NCBI RefSeq assembly: GCF_025370935.1
Contig: NC_133485.1
Span: forward strand, 12,521,854-12,585,853
Source of the DNA: Choristoneura fumiferana
Taxonomy: Eukaryota > Arthropoda > Insecta > Lepidoptera > Tortricidae
Direction of reading: 5' to 3'
DNA: 64,000 nucleotides
In this document: piece by piece, positions 1 through 13,000 of the stretch
Layout: each line of letters starts with the position of its first letter
Position numbering within the stretch: the first letter of the stretch is position 1
The notes under the pieces: generated by a model
What the model saw: the letters and a program-made list of their open reading frames with translations, nothing else
What the model was told of the DNA's origin: nothing
Database searches by the model: none
Position numbers and translations under genes: made by a program

Positions 1-943
1 GTGCTAATAAATAATCTATACTGACTGACAGACAATGCACAGCTTAAATCACTGTAGCTAGAGATTTGAAATTTGACAATGAACGGTGTCATTGCTCGCT
101 CTTTAGGAAACTATACCATTTTTTTACAGAGACAACGATCTAGTTCTGTCATTCAATGCAGTAATAGGGCCGGGACGTTTTGCAGGGATGAAAACTCGAC
201 AAATGCACCGTTTTATCACAACGAAAGCTAAAGCCGCAAAACACCATACATCGTATTATTAGTATCTATGAAGCTTAAATCAAATTAAATTCTAGACAAA
301 CTTTACTATTTCACTCACCGTCGTTTACCGCTAGCAGCGTAACAAAAACAATAAAGTTTAAAACCAGCTGACGTATAGGTAGGTACATTGTTGCATTTAA
401 CGCTATCATAATATAAAATTACTTTAATGGGTATTTTATATTCAAATTACTACTCCAGTTTCATCCTCACTGTATATCATTAGACATATGTATCAGGTAA
501 TTGACATAAGCAGTGGGTACATAAATATGATCAGCTTAATAAGTGGTCTATCTATATATTTTTTTACAATTTCAAGTTGATGGACACGTTATAACGACAT
601 TAAGTCTTCTAGCATGTAAACGATAATGAATTTTAGGGCGGTAGACCACATATTTATCTGATGGTACCTACCCCGTAAATTCACATAAGTATGTTTTATT
701 TATTTAGCATAATAGGCTATAGAACCAAATTCGCATTGTTTTTATTATACCTTCTAATTTTAAGTCCTAAATATGTACTTCTTACCTTTCAAAACTGGAA
801 CTAATGCAACAAAGCAGCGTGAAAACATGAGGAAAGTTTTGTTTTATTTGGCAAAATACGATCTAGTTCTACATTTGCAAATCAGTTGCAATCTGGCGCG
901 ATGCAGACACTGAACGCTCCGAAGACCAAGTTGTAAGACTTAC
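1..943. other. intronic or gene-flanking sequence, nothing recognised
   Basis: AT-rich sequence downstream (in gene sense) of the leftmost dynein exon. I see no coding frame with splice sites, no RNA gene and no clear repeat. It is presumably the intron before the final C-terminal dynein exons, which lie outside the window. Confidence 0.5.
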
Positions 944-1075
944 TGGTCTGCGGCTGCAACTCGATAAGATGCCCCCACATCTCGCGCACAGCTTGGCTGA
1001 AGTAGCCGATCTCCGCGTTCGGGTGTAGACCAAACACTTCCGGAGAATTCGCCAAAGGAAGCAGGTCGATGAATT
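944..1075 (-). CDS. DNAH10: dynein heavy chain exon x39 (C-terminal domain)
   Basis: Codes for FIDLLPLANSPEVFGLHPNA and EIGYFSQAVREMWGHLIELQ. Acceptor CAG at 1076-1078 and donor GTAAGT at 938-943 on the minus strand. It joins x38 in phase (G|AA, Glu). This is the most C-terminal exon in the window. Confidence 0.9.
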
Positions 1076-4000
1076 CTGGACGTAACAATACAAGTATCTT
1101 TTATTGAACACCGTAAAGCAATAGTGAATTAAAAAAAAAAACAACAAGTAGTTTGGATGAGCATAGCTTGGCGGCGGTAGTGCTAGTGGCGCCCTGTTGC
1201 GGCAAAAATTACCAACTATGATTGGTTTTTGGAGTCTGTGTATTTTTTATTTCAACTTTAAATTTGTTACTTTTACGGGTATCCCGTGAAAACCATATCG
1301 AAAATATAATTGCCGAGGACCTGGGTACGATTCCCAGCGCTGGTCTCTTTTTCTGGTTTTTCTGTGCATCCATGTCTCAGTTTGTATTTTCGAAATTACC
1401 AACTGCCTACTCTGGAATCGCCCCCCAATGCACGCCAATGCATATGGTGATGGCTAGACACATGTGCAAAAGTCCCATAACACTTTTACTTAGGTTTTGT
1501 AGTCCCATACCTACGTACCACGAGCACTTTATAAGCGTTGCTGAATTTACGTAATGGTCGGGACAGTTGCTGTCAAAAACGAACTTAGGTTTGGTTAGGT
1601 GGTTGTTATTGCTATAAACCAAAAGGTCTAAAACCCTGCTGAAGCAGGAGCGCAGTGGAACTATGTTAGTGTTTCCCAATGAGACAAACAGATGAGACCA
1701 AGGAAGCGGAAGCAGAAGGAATGACATGCTATCGATCGTGACAATTCACAGAGTCGGATCTGCAATTATTGTGCCAAAGTCAAATATACTGTTTTATTGA
1801 CTTTGACGTTATAATCCCAAAATGGCCGAATTGTAGATCCGACTCTGTTATTGTAACTTGTCACCGTCGCTATATTAAACCTAGACGAACGTTTCTGATG
1901 GCATAATGCAGGTGTGTTTTCATAAACTCACCAATATACTCGTCGCGCTCGCCGTCGGGCGGTATGACATAGTCGAAGACGGAATCGTGGTAGAAGTGGA
2001 ACGGCTGGAACTTGTCGAAGAGGAACTCTCCCATGTACTCTTCCATGTAAGTGCCGACCACGCGCCGGTCATAGTCGTCAATCACGCGCCCGCCGTACAT
2101 CACCTTCCAGTTATAAAGGGAGGGAGAATGAGACAGGGATAATGACACTTGTGTCATTTCCGTGTGTCTTTACTCATGTAAGGTATTCTTTACTTACAAC
2201 AGCGCTTGATAGTAATAGCTCCGCTGTGGCAGATGCACGATTTGCGGATTTTTGTTGTGACAGATATTGGTGCTGGTCACTGTACCCACTAGCACAGAAA
2301 GACAGTTTTACACAACGGGCTGCATTTCATTATACCCGCTCGCCCAGTATCACGGGTGATAATTTTATACATATAGACTACATACGGACCGCGCCCTTAT
2401 ATGTAATCAAAACTCCTATCATTCTTTATCCATTATGGTGAGTTTAGCTATTTCATGTACTATCTGATAGTTCAGCTTTATGACGTAAAGATAACAGCGG
2501 AATCTGTATCGTAAATTGTACTCAGCTATCGCCAACGTCCATACCACGTTGAATACACCGGTTCTCGTCCGATCACCGAAGTTAAGCAACGTCGGGCGCG
2601 GTCAGTACTTGGATGGGTGACCGCCTGGGAACACCGCGTGCCGTTGGCTTTTTGCTATTTTATACGCTCTTTTATCTTATTCAGTTGCTCAGACCCATAG
2701 TTTCTAAGGTAATATTTGCCTTTTCTACTTTTGAGTGTTTTTTATTAAACTACCCTTATTTACCTTTTTCTTCTGGCAAAACCTTTTGCTTTACCAGAGA
2801 AGAAATATTGTAATGGACCTACGCGCGAATTATTTTTTACTATCTATTTCTTACCTCTCCGAATAGATATTTCAGCGTGGCCCAGGGAATAGGCCCGTTA
2901 GCTGCCGCACAGCGATCTAGGTAGCACGTAAGTATCTGCATGCACACTAGGAAATCAGACTCGCTGAAGTCGTACGATATGTTCCAACCAATCTTGTCGT
3001 ATTTACGACGCTCCTGTAAAAACAAAACATTACTTAAATATTCATGTAGTAACTGTTTGCAATATTTTATGTATTTTGATAGTTTTTATTTTAAAAAGTA
3101 GGTTCCACCGAGATTTGAACTCGGATCGCTGGATTCAAAGTCCAGAGTGCTAACCATTACACCATGGAACCGATTGAATTATCATCCGAAATTGAGAGTT
3201 GATTGTTTGGTAATTTGTTTCAACAATCAAAACATGTTTCACAGTCATAACAAAAGACCGAAAAATAATTGAAAAGCTAAACAAGTGTTTTGAGAACTGC
3301 ATAACTCGATCATAATTAATTAACGAGTTGCGTCATCTTACCGGCCGGCAACGTGTAATCGTCATAAATAATAATGTACCTATAGCGGAGTTGCCAAGGT
3401 GCTCCAGAATATTTAAATTATTGAGCGATATAGCGCTTCTGGGCTTTATATACCCATTTATGTAATGTATGTATAATAGAGCCATAACAACCGTAACATT
3501 ATGTTATGGATGTCCACAGGCGGCAGTGATTCACTTTCATAAGGTGACCCGCCTGCTTGTTTTCCCTTATCCTATAAAAAATAGAACCATTTAATTCCTG
3601 ACCCTATTTTTTTTTGTTGGATAAGTACCTAGTGCGATATCATTATGGCATTTTCTGCAAAACAGTTCCAGAGTGAGTTACGATTCAGTTGGTTTGATAA
3701 AGCTACTTACATATAAGTACCTGAATAGCCAAAAGCCAGTTTAGATATAAAAGAATCTTGGGTCTAAATCCTAATATTAAAAAAAAAACTCGTGGACCAA
3801 TTTCAGTTTTACTGTTTTCGGTAGAGCCCCTGCTGCTGTTTCTAGTAGAAACTTTCTACTACTGTTTCCAAAACCCTCATCTTTTTCACTCCATTGTGGA
3901 CTAGTGGTGGTCCATTGGGACCTTTTTGGGCACCTCTGGTGTAGTACTGCGGAACGTACCTGGACCACAGCGTGGAAGAAAGCCAGGACATACACCAGCT

Positions 4001-7000
4001 TCTTATAGGCGGGATGCGCGCACTCTTCCAGCGCGTGCGGCCTCATCTTAAAGTACGTCTGCCGAAGGTTCAGCTTTAGCCCGTTCGGAGGCTCGGTTAC
4101 CACTGCATCAAACAATTCTTTATGTCGAAACTAAAGTCGGATTGAAATTCCCCCGGTACTTACGTAAAAAAAACTAGAGTAAATCGTCAATTAGGTACTG
4201 GTCCCCTTTCAATAGCTGGCCACCTTACTACTTATACTAAAAAAAAAATCTATATTAGAATTAATTTTAGTATAAGCTTGTCAGTTATTTAAGGGTGGCC
4301 AACTTTATACTAAAAATGAACTCTGTTTATAGGTGACTAGAATTCATTTTTAGTGTAAGCTAAATGTGTCCTGGAAATTATATTATTTATAATACATATT
4401 TAAGACCTTTGTTATAAATAAATAAATGAATGAATGAATAAGGTGGCCAGTTATTGAACGGTGGCCAGTGATTGACGATTTACACTATGCCAAGACTTTT
4501 TTGATGTGTGTATTTTCCTAATGAAAATGAAAATTCATTTTCTATCTCTATCTGCACTACTTCGGCTTCATCCCGGGCGATGCTCTCATATTTACGAGTA
4601 TGACCTGACAACTCTCTAAATAAGTGGTAACGTTTGTCAGAGTGGATTTTTCTTTCAAGTCACGGGACGCCTTCCTCACCCGACGCACTACTAGAAGATT
4701 TGAGCCATTTTGGTGGACGATGGGCTTACCATAACGCGATAAGTTTTCCGTGTTTCTTTGTTCGTAACAAGGTGATACTCTGTTTGGACCTACTGAATCA
4801 AACCCAAAAATCCTACACTGAGAGAAAGCTATACATTCCTAGTTAAGTAACATATTTTGCTATTGCTGGAAAAGCACAAAATTTCTGCGAGACGCAGAAG
4901 TTGCGGGAATGAGCTAGTTATTGATATAAAACATTTCTCCGTGCCCTATTAAGATTTGCTGTTGGCTATTACTGTTACCCGCAACTTCTCCTGCCCTGAA
5001 TCCTGCGGGAATTCAGCATTTCCAGGGATGAAAAGTATCCTATCTTCTCCATCCTCCTTGGACTAGGTAACCTTGTTATTTTAAAGTGATCAAACCGGAT
5101 GCAACAATTAAAAATACATACAAATTACCACTATTTCACCTCGACATTGGCAGAATCATAAAAAAAATTTGATGGAGTCAAATTTTCCTACATTTGAATT
5201 GAACCACTATTTCAAATTTTAAAATGCAAACGTCTGTTTATGTATGTATGTCAATATTTCTAGAATCGATTCTCAAAACTTAGACATGTTATTGCTAACA
5301 TTTGGTGTAAGTGCGAGCAACTAGGTAAACATACCCAGCGTACCGTGTGACCCAACTGAACAAATAATGTGTTTTTACGTAATCCTACCCAACGAAGACC
5401 AAAAACTGCCTCACATGGGAAAAAACTCGTGCATAAGCGAATTTTGGCATAGTTGTACTTGTAGGGAATGGTGTTTTAAACCACATACTAAAAGTACTGA
5501 TGGGTGGGGGCGGAGCTAAGGGGTAAAGTGTAAAGGTCCCATTTTTTACTTTTTCGTAAATAACTCGTAAACGCTGTTCCTCAGAAAAAGTGTTCTAAGA
5601 CATAAGTAATCTACATAAAATTCTATACAAAAAATATTCTATACATTTTTTCTCTGAGATCATTTCACGTGATATAGCGGGAAGAAGATGGACAATGAAA
5701 AATAAGCACATTTCTTAAGTATGGCGATGGATGGATGTTTGTTACTCTTTCACGCAGAAACTACCTACTGAACGGATTTGCATGGAATTTGCCATACAGA
5801 TAATACATACCCTGGATTAACATATAGGCTACTTTTTATTCCAAAATAATCTATGGTTCCTGTGGGCTCAAAAGGATCACAAAGTTTTATACTAATTATG
5901 CGCGAGCGAAGTCGCGGGCAAAAAAAGATACTTAGGCCTTTTTACACTGATAGACTTTATATTTCTCTTACCTTTGAGCGACCGCTGCAGGATGCCAATA
6001 GGGAAGGTAGGTGTGGGATCCGTGGTGAGCCAAAGCCGGTATTCCGGATGCGGCTTCTCCATTATCTCCAGCTGTTTCTCCAGCTCGCGCAGGAAAGACA
6101 CGAGCAGATGGCAGTTCTGCAGGATCAGCCATTGGCCGTGGGAGATTGCGCCTTCTAGAAGAGCCAGGGCCGCCTGGAAACAAATGTATCCTGTTTCAAC
6201 ACTCCGTTAAGTTCCGGTTATGTTATGTGAGAGATATCCATGATAACGTCTCTGTTTATTTTGTTTTATTAAATATAAACGGCATAACATATATCTGTCA
6301 CATAAAATAATATGAATTTAACAGAGATTGGATAAACTGGCACTTAAACTAGTTGTTATGATTTTATGAATCAAGGAAAAAAAACATAACCCTCTTTCGG
6401 GCAGTCGGGTAAAAAAATCTTAGTTTGCCCTAAATTTAGCACGCTTGGTCTTACTAGATTAAAGATGGATTTGACTTAATTGTGCTGTACAAGATGGGGT
6501 GTTCCCCGAGCATATGAAAAACCCCACAAAAAATCAGATCCAAGTGGATTATTTTTCTAAAAATACATTTGATTGATATTTAATGAGTTCTGTGTAAAGT
6601 CACACGTAGGTTATACTTCTGCGGAATTGGGAGTTCCCAATAGTACTATAGTAGTAGTAGTTATACTTAGTTAAGTACGATAATTAGTAATTTTGTGTGA
6701 TTATCTGTTGCCTAAGTACCTACGTAATGTTCTACTCGTGACGTGGAGGGTATTAAAACAAAACACTATGTTTTCGTTTTCTCTAAAAATCCTCTCCGAG
6801 AGAAGGCCTTAGTTTAGCCTTTGAAAGAGCCCATAAGCCTTATTGTCTAATGTACTCGGAATCACAATCGTTGTCATTACTCCTTTCTGTGACGCAGTAT
6901 AGGTTGAGGGTAGAAAGAGACGCTGAATGCGATCGCTAGCGCCCGCATGTTAGAGAATACGGCCGCACAGGTTGTTGATGATGATTAATACACTACACGA

Positions 7001-10000
7001 GCCTACTAGCAGACAAATAAATCTTCGGAAGAATCAGACTGATTAAATTAAGCCATTAATTATACCATTAATTTGGACCTATGTTGTTCTGGAAATAAAT
7101 TAATTATTATTATTACAGCTCCTAAAACAGCTCCTTATAGTAGAGTATGATACTTTAAAAACTACAAAATGTGTTTTGAAATAAGTCTCACCCCTTCTTG
7201 ACCTTGTCCAAGAGATAAATACTTGAATTTCCCTCCACCGAACCCAGATTTGTCAGCCAGCTTCATCAAGTCCGAAGTTGGATCCGAACCGGGACTTAGA
7301 ATAAACACCACAGGAGTAAATGGTGTCGTTTGTTCATATATCATATCCAAGCTGAAAAAAAAATATGAAAATTGTAAACGCAAAAAGCCAACGGCACGCG
7401 GTGTTCCCAGGCGGTCACCCATCCAAGTACTGACCGCGCCCGACGTTGCTTAACTTCGGTGATCGGACGAGAACCGGTGTTTTCAACGTGGTATGGACGT
7501 TGGCGATTATACAGACCAATTCGGTATTCGTATTAGGCAAATATGGCAATGAAAGTTCCATTTATTCATACCTTGTAACCGGCGGTGTAATGTACTCCTC
7601 TCCCATAGTAACAGTGATATAGTCAGTCAGAGCGCGGTAAATGCGATCCACGCGGAAGCATCGAAGAAGCATTAATATTTCAAATGGTTTCAATGTCTCT
7701 CTGTAATTGTTGGGAATAGTCGCCGACTCTGGGGTATCGCTGTCAAACCACTGAAAAGTAATGAATGAAACTACTTAGCTCAATAATGGACTTGTGAGAT
7801 AATGCATGCATAGAAGAGTATGCATACATTATCTAGAACGATATTTCCTACCTTGTAATTTTCTCTCTATGTAACCCGTTATTTCTAACGCTTACTATTG
7901 TGGTGTACAATAAAGAGTAATTGTATTGTAATAGATATTTGACAACGTGGATATCGTGAGAGTTGCGGGAAACCGGTGGATATGCAATGGCGAGTTGCCG
8001 TTCATTGTGGCGTTCTAAGGGGGAGGCCTTTGTCCAGCAGTGGACGTGTTCCGGCTAATGATGATGATGATGATTGTAGCGACTCCTAACGCCATCTAGT
8101 GAACAACAATAGAAACTCCGACCATGTTCTACATCGCGCTATCGAAGTTTCTCAACGCGAACGCATTATATACAAGTTCCGACGCTCTTCCTTTGGACTT
8201 CGGTCCCCAGGCATAACACCTGCCTGGAGAGAGATCTCTCTATTGGAGCCTCCCCCCACAATGATGAAACATATTTGTAATTGTTTTTTTTGGTATAAAT
8301 AAGTATTTGGCGATTCGAATCAATTTAGATAGGTTTAATTGAGAAAAAAACAATAAATGTCTGAAGTCTCTGAAGTATTCTAGTTAACTTGAAAGACGCC
8401 TAGCAAGCTCAGTTCGTTCAGGTACTACAATATAACATATCCTGAATTGTTGTTATTAAAAAAAAACAAGTTTTATTTGCTGACTGTACTCACAGTCAAA
8501 TTTAAATTAAAATTAACTTTATTTGTAAGAATACTCCGTTTGGATTGTCATCCAAACTACATTTCCGTACCAAATTTCAAGTCGAAGCCAAAAAAAGTTC
8601 CGTCCTGTGGAGACGATCCTGGTCGAATCACCAGAATCCTGCTACTAGATTACTGTATTTTCAAATTATTCTACTTTTGTGCGTAATTTATGTCTGTCTC
8701 GATGCTAGTGTTTTGTGTAATTCGTGTTGAATTGTTAGCAAACCTCTTGCCACTCTTCGAGCCCGGCCGTGATGTTGTCCGGCAACATCGAGAATGGCCC
8801 CGGGAAGTCGTTGGCCAGCTTCATGATGTCTTGCCAGCCCTGGGAACAAGGTTACTGTGTAATAAGTATGTATGACCAGAGTATGACCTTGACATGACGT
8901 TGACATGAGTGTAGTGAGTTAAGTGAATAAGAAAAAAGCAGGCTGAAATGTGTGGTACATGGGAGAAATTTGTGTCCAGACTCCAGAGGTGGTGTAGGGG
9001 TATAGCACGCAGCACGGAATGCTGAGGACCTGGGTTCGATTCCCAGCGCTGGTCTCTTTTTCTGTTTTTTTTTCTGTGCATCCATGTTTCAGTTTGTATT
9101 TACCTTAGTCTATACTCAGTTAGTGTCACAGTTAGTCTATTTGGCATAGAGCTAAGATGAGAAATTACTGAACTCAGTAGGTATGTACGTCATTCGCTTT
9201 GTTCAGGAATGATCATGTGCTGACTTAGCTTTGAGAATGAATACGTGAAGAGCTCGAAACGCGTTAGCTTTTTGGGTGGTTTGTGGTAATAAGGAGTGCT
9301 GATTTGAGTGTTTTAACCGCGTCGTGGTTTTCGTTTATTTATCACAGTTCCATCAAGAAAGTGGTTCGGGACAAACGTTCGAATAATGACCCTTATGTGG
9401 AAGTGGAGGAGGGCGGGTTCTGCACGAAAATAAGTAATATAATGTGTCGCACAGACGTCGCTGCATTAATAGGTATCTCTACCGCTTCCGCGCCTCTCAA
9501 AAGGCGCCTTCATAAATGTATTTTGTACTGTAAAGGTCAAGAGGGGAGGCCTTTGCCCAGCAGTGGGATACTATACAGGCTACTTAAAAAAAAACTGGAA
9601 ACTAGAAAATGGCGCCCCTTGCCATCTGGCGCCCAGAGCGACCGCTCCTCTTGCTCTACCCCAGGCCCTATAGGTACTACGAAGTGCAGAACTCGAACTT
9701 CGTATGTTGCCGTCCCGCTGACGCTTATGTCATTTAATACGCGAATGAAAAGGACGGTGCGTTACGAACTTTGATTTTCGAGTTTCGTAGTAGCCCCTCA
9801 GGTTCGGTACTGGTTTTTATTCACGACAGGGGGAAAACGATTCGAGCAGCCAGGTCAATTGCTGGAAAGCAATCACCGCTACCCAATGAAGGTTTTTCGA
9901 CAGGAGAAATATCGCTAGATGGCGTTAATATCGTGAGGTCCGTTTGACGTTTTAGTCTTGCTTGTGATTGGCTCATTTAGTTATTTAACACACTTGCACA

Positions 10001-13000
10001 AACATGTCGCAACATGCAGGCTACCTTGGTTGAACCCCCCAAATAAAACCCTTGACCTAATGTGCTTGTCATGCCTGTCGGTAAATGAGTCATTGCGCGT
10101 ACACTTTCTTGTCATGAAGCCCAAGGTCGGTAAATGAGTCCGTGCCGTACAGATGGTGCTGCGCGCGCTGCTGCAGGTACATGGACCACCAAATGCATAC
10201 GTTTTTGCGGCGCATGCCGGGAATTAGAGGGCGACGCTGCAAGAGCACAGCCAAGGTATCGCCAATATTTGGAAGAATTATATTTTTTCTTTACAAATAT
10301 AAAATTTTACTGCAAATTTGATGAAAAACATTGTATGTCGCACGGGACGTACTAAAATTACTAACATCGACTCATTAAAGCCCTCAGTCTTCGACTTCGG
10401 GCTTCTAATAGACTCTCGTTCGTAATTCCTTATTTACCGCCTTAAGAAACAATGTACTATAACCAATCACAAACATGACGCAATGTCAAACGAACCTCAC
10501 GATACTAACGCCATCTAGCGATATTTTGCCTGTCGTAAAACCTCATTGCCATGGACAATCATAAATTGGGTTGACATATCCGTAAAGTAGCATCTAAATA
10601 AAATAAAAATGCTTATAAAAGAGGATGCTTACGGGCCCCGGTATCCAAGAGGCAGGGCAGGCCCGGGCAGACTTCTCCAAAGATACGTTGCCCTTAATGA
10701 AGAAGTCCAGCTCCATCTGACTCACGTTGCCTTCGCTCTGCTCGAGCTTTATGTCCATTTGGAAAGAGTAGAGTAGCTTGTGGCGCTCGAATATGCCTGC
10801 ACAATCAACACGTGTAGGTACAAACAAAGTTGAAGTACACTGTACAACACAAAAGACGCAGCAGTGACCAGTCCCCTGTACTACAAAAGTTACAAGTGCT
10901 ACCATTTAACAAAATTATACCATTTTACTATGAGAAAGTTAACAATTTTGTCGATTTGTAGCACATGTAACTGTTGTGGTACAGTCAACAGCACCAATAT
11001 CTGACACAACAAAGCGTGCATAAATATCTGATAAGACTATTTCTAGGGCCGGTAGGACGTGTCAGATATTTTTGCACGCTCCACTGTGGCAGATATTAAT
11101 GCAGCTGACTGTGCAATCCAGCTTAGGATCGTTACACAATTTCCCAAAACGTGGTGTACAATAGGTTAGTATTTCTGACTGAAAATTATTTTGTTACACA
11201 TTTTAAGTATAGTAGATACTTTACTGAAAGAAGACTTCATTTTTATTTTGCCAAGGACAATTGGCATGTCGTACAGAGCCGTGCACTGCTTGATAATAGT
11301 TCGCACAAACAATGGTTCCGATACATGTCATGTCATGTCGCACAGCCGTGCACCGCCTAATCGCAAGTCGCACAAACGACGTCGGCAGATGCATGCATGA
11401 AACGCGACCTAATGCGGTAAATTTCCAGCCAAACATACCTGTGCATCCGTAGTCATAAACGTTCTTCGTAAGCATATCAATAATGTTCCTCAGACGCCTG
11501 CTCAGGATGACGTTCGGCATCGCTTTCCTTAGTGAAAACGAGAACACCTAGGAAGAAAACGATTGTAGTAGTAAACATCGAAAATTGCAGATGAACAATT
11601 TTTTTTGTTAATTCCAAAATATTTATTTGATTGCTAATCTAATGGCGTGAGCTACGCTACCATCACCGCATTAACGCATACACTGCCACCGACGCACATA
11701 TGCGTTTTCGGAACTTAGCCCAGTGCCGCTGTCATAATTATTCGTACATTTTGAACGCACATGTGCGTCGGTGGCACCTGTGGAAGTCAAGTGGCAGTGA
11801 ATGCATTAAGGTGTTGTTGTTGTTGTGAATATACACTACATACACACTACACTATATATATGCTATAGCGCTAGGATAGGTTAAAGACGTGTTTCTATTA
11901 GCTCATGACATGACAAATATTCCTCGCATTACATGATCGCTCATCTCTGGTGGAAACGGTGCCTTAGTGTATTTAGTAAGCATGCTACTTATATGGATTG
12001 TCAAGGAATTGGGTTTGATTCACATTTTGGAGGGAGCATGGACACTCACATCAAGATAAGAAGACAGCGAATACTGATACATAGTATTGACCCCCGCCAT
12101 GTCGGACAGAACGAAGAACAGTATGGAGCCCCGCTTGGCGACAGGCCGGTACCCGTCGCGGAATATCTCAATGTCCTTCGTCGTAGCTTCAGCTAAAGTC
12201 AACTTCTCCATCACCTGAATGAAACAGTTACATTGAATGAGCAACAATGAACACTTTGAACGCCAAGAACACCTAAAGGTCTCATAACTAAGTTGAGTCG
12301 TCTGTATAATTATTTAATATGTGTGTCTGTGCATAGCTGCCATGAAACTGTGTACTTATTGTTGAAGGTCCAAATAAAAGAAATAAATAAATAATATAAG
12401 GACCTGTCAGGATGCTAAAGGTGTCATTAAGGTGTATTAATAAAATAGGGATGTTGACACCATTAAAAAATAATTCGAAGACACGACTCCAGTAAAAAAA
12501 ACGCTTTATTTTAACCCTGAAAACCAGATTAATTTTCGATTAACTGCAAAATTAGATTTTAAATAAATCACCACGTTTTCGGTGACCACGTTAACTGCAA
12601 CAATATTTGTAATATTTATTGTTGTTTCTTTAAAAACAAATAAATAGTTAGTTGATTGAGTGTGCGAACAAGTGACGTCATAAGTTGCTATTTCCATTCA
12701 AACTCTATGGGAGAATTGTGTTTTGACAGCTCATAAAAAGTACATCAGTTCATTGGTGGAGTCAACATCCCTATTGTAGCGGTAACTACACTATTTAAGG
12801 ATGATAGTTGATAGGAATGTTAAATGATATTATAACGGATAACTCACGTCTTAAACCGAGTTTAGCTCGACATGTTTCGGGCTATTTCGTAGCCGTTCCT
12901 CTCAGGAGCATGCGACTCGGCGGCTGCCGCAACACGCACACTACGCGCCACCGCTCTGCTCGCACGACACAAACTCGGTTTAAGACGTGAGTTATCCGTT

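Noticed and set aside
8985..9060. tRNA-like sequences with good B boxes (also 49520-49600, 51600-51660, 51970-52030, 56757-56825)
   Set aside because: No paired acceptor stem, poor anticodon arms, repeated copies with shared trailers: tRNA-derived SINE heads, not tRNA genes.
9283..9774. 163-codon plus-strand frame
   Set aside because: It crosses SINE-like and hairpin sequence, and the right-copy equivalent is broken by a 569-base insertion and indels. The SSIKKVVRDKRSNNDPYVEVEE part looks protein-like but I could not tie it to a family.
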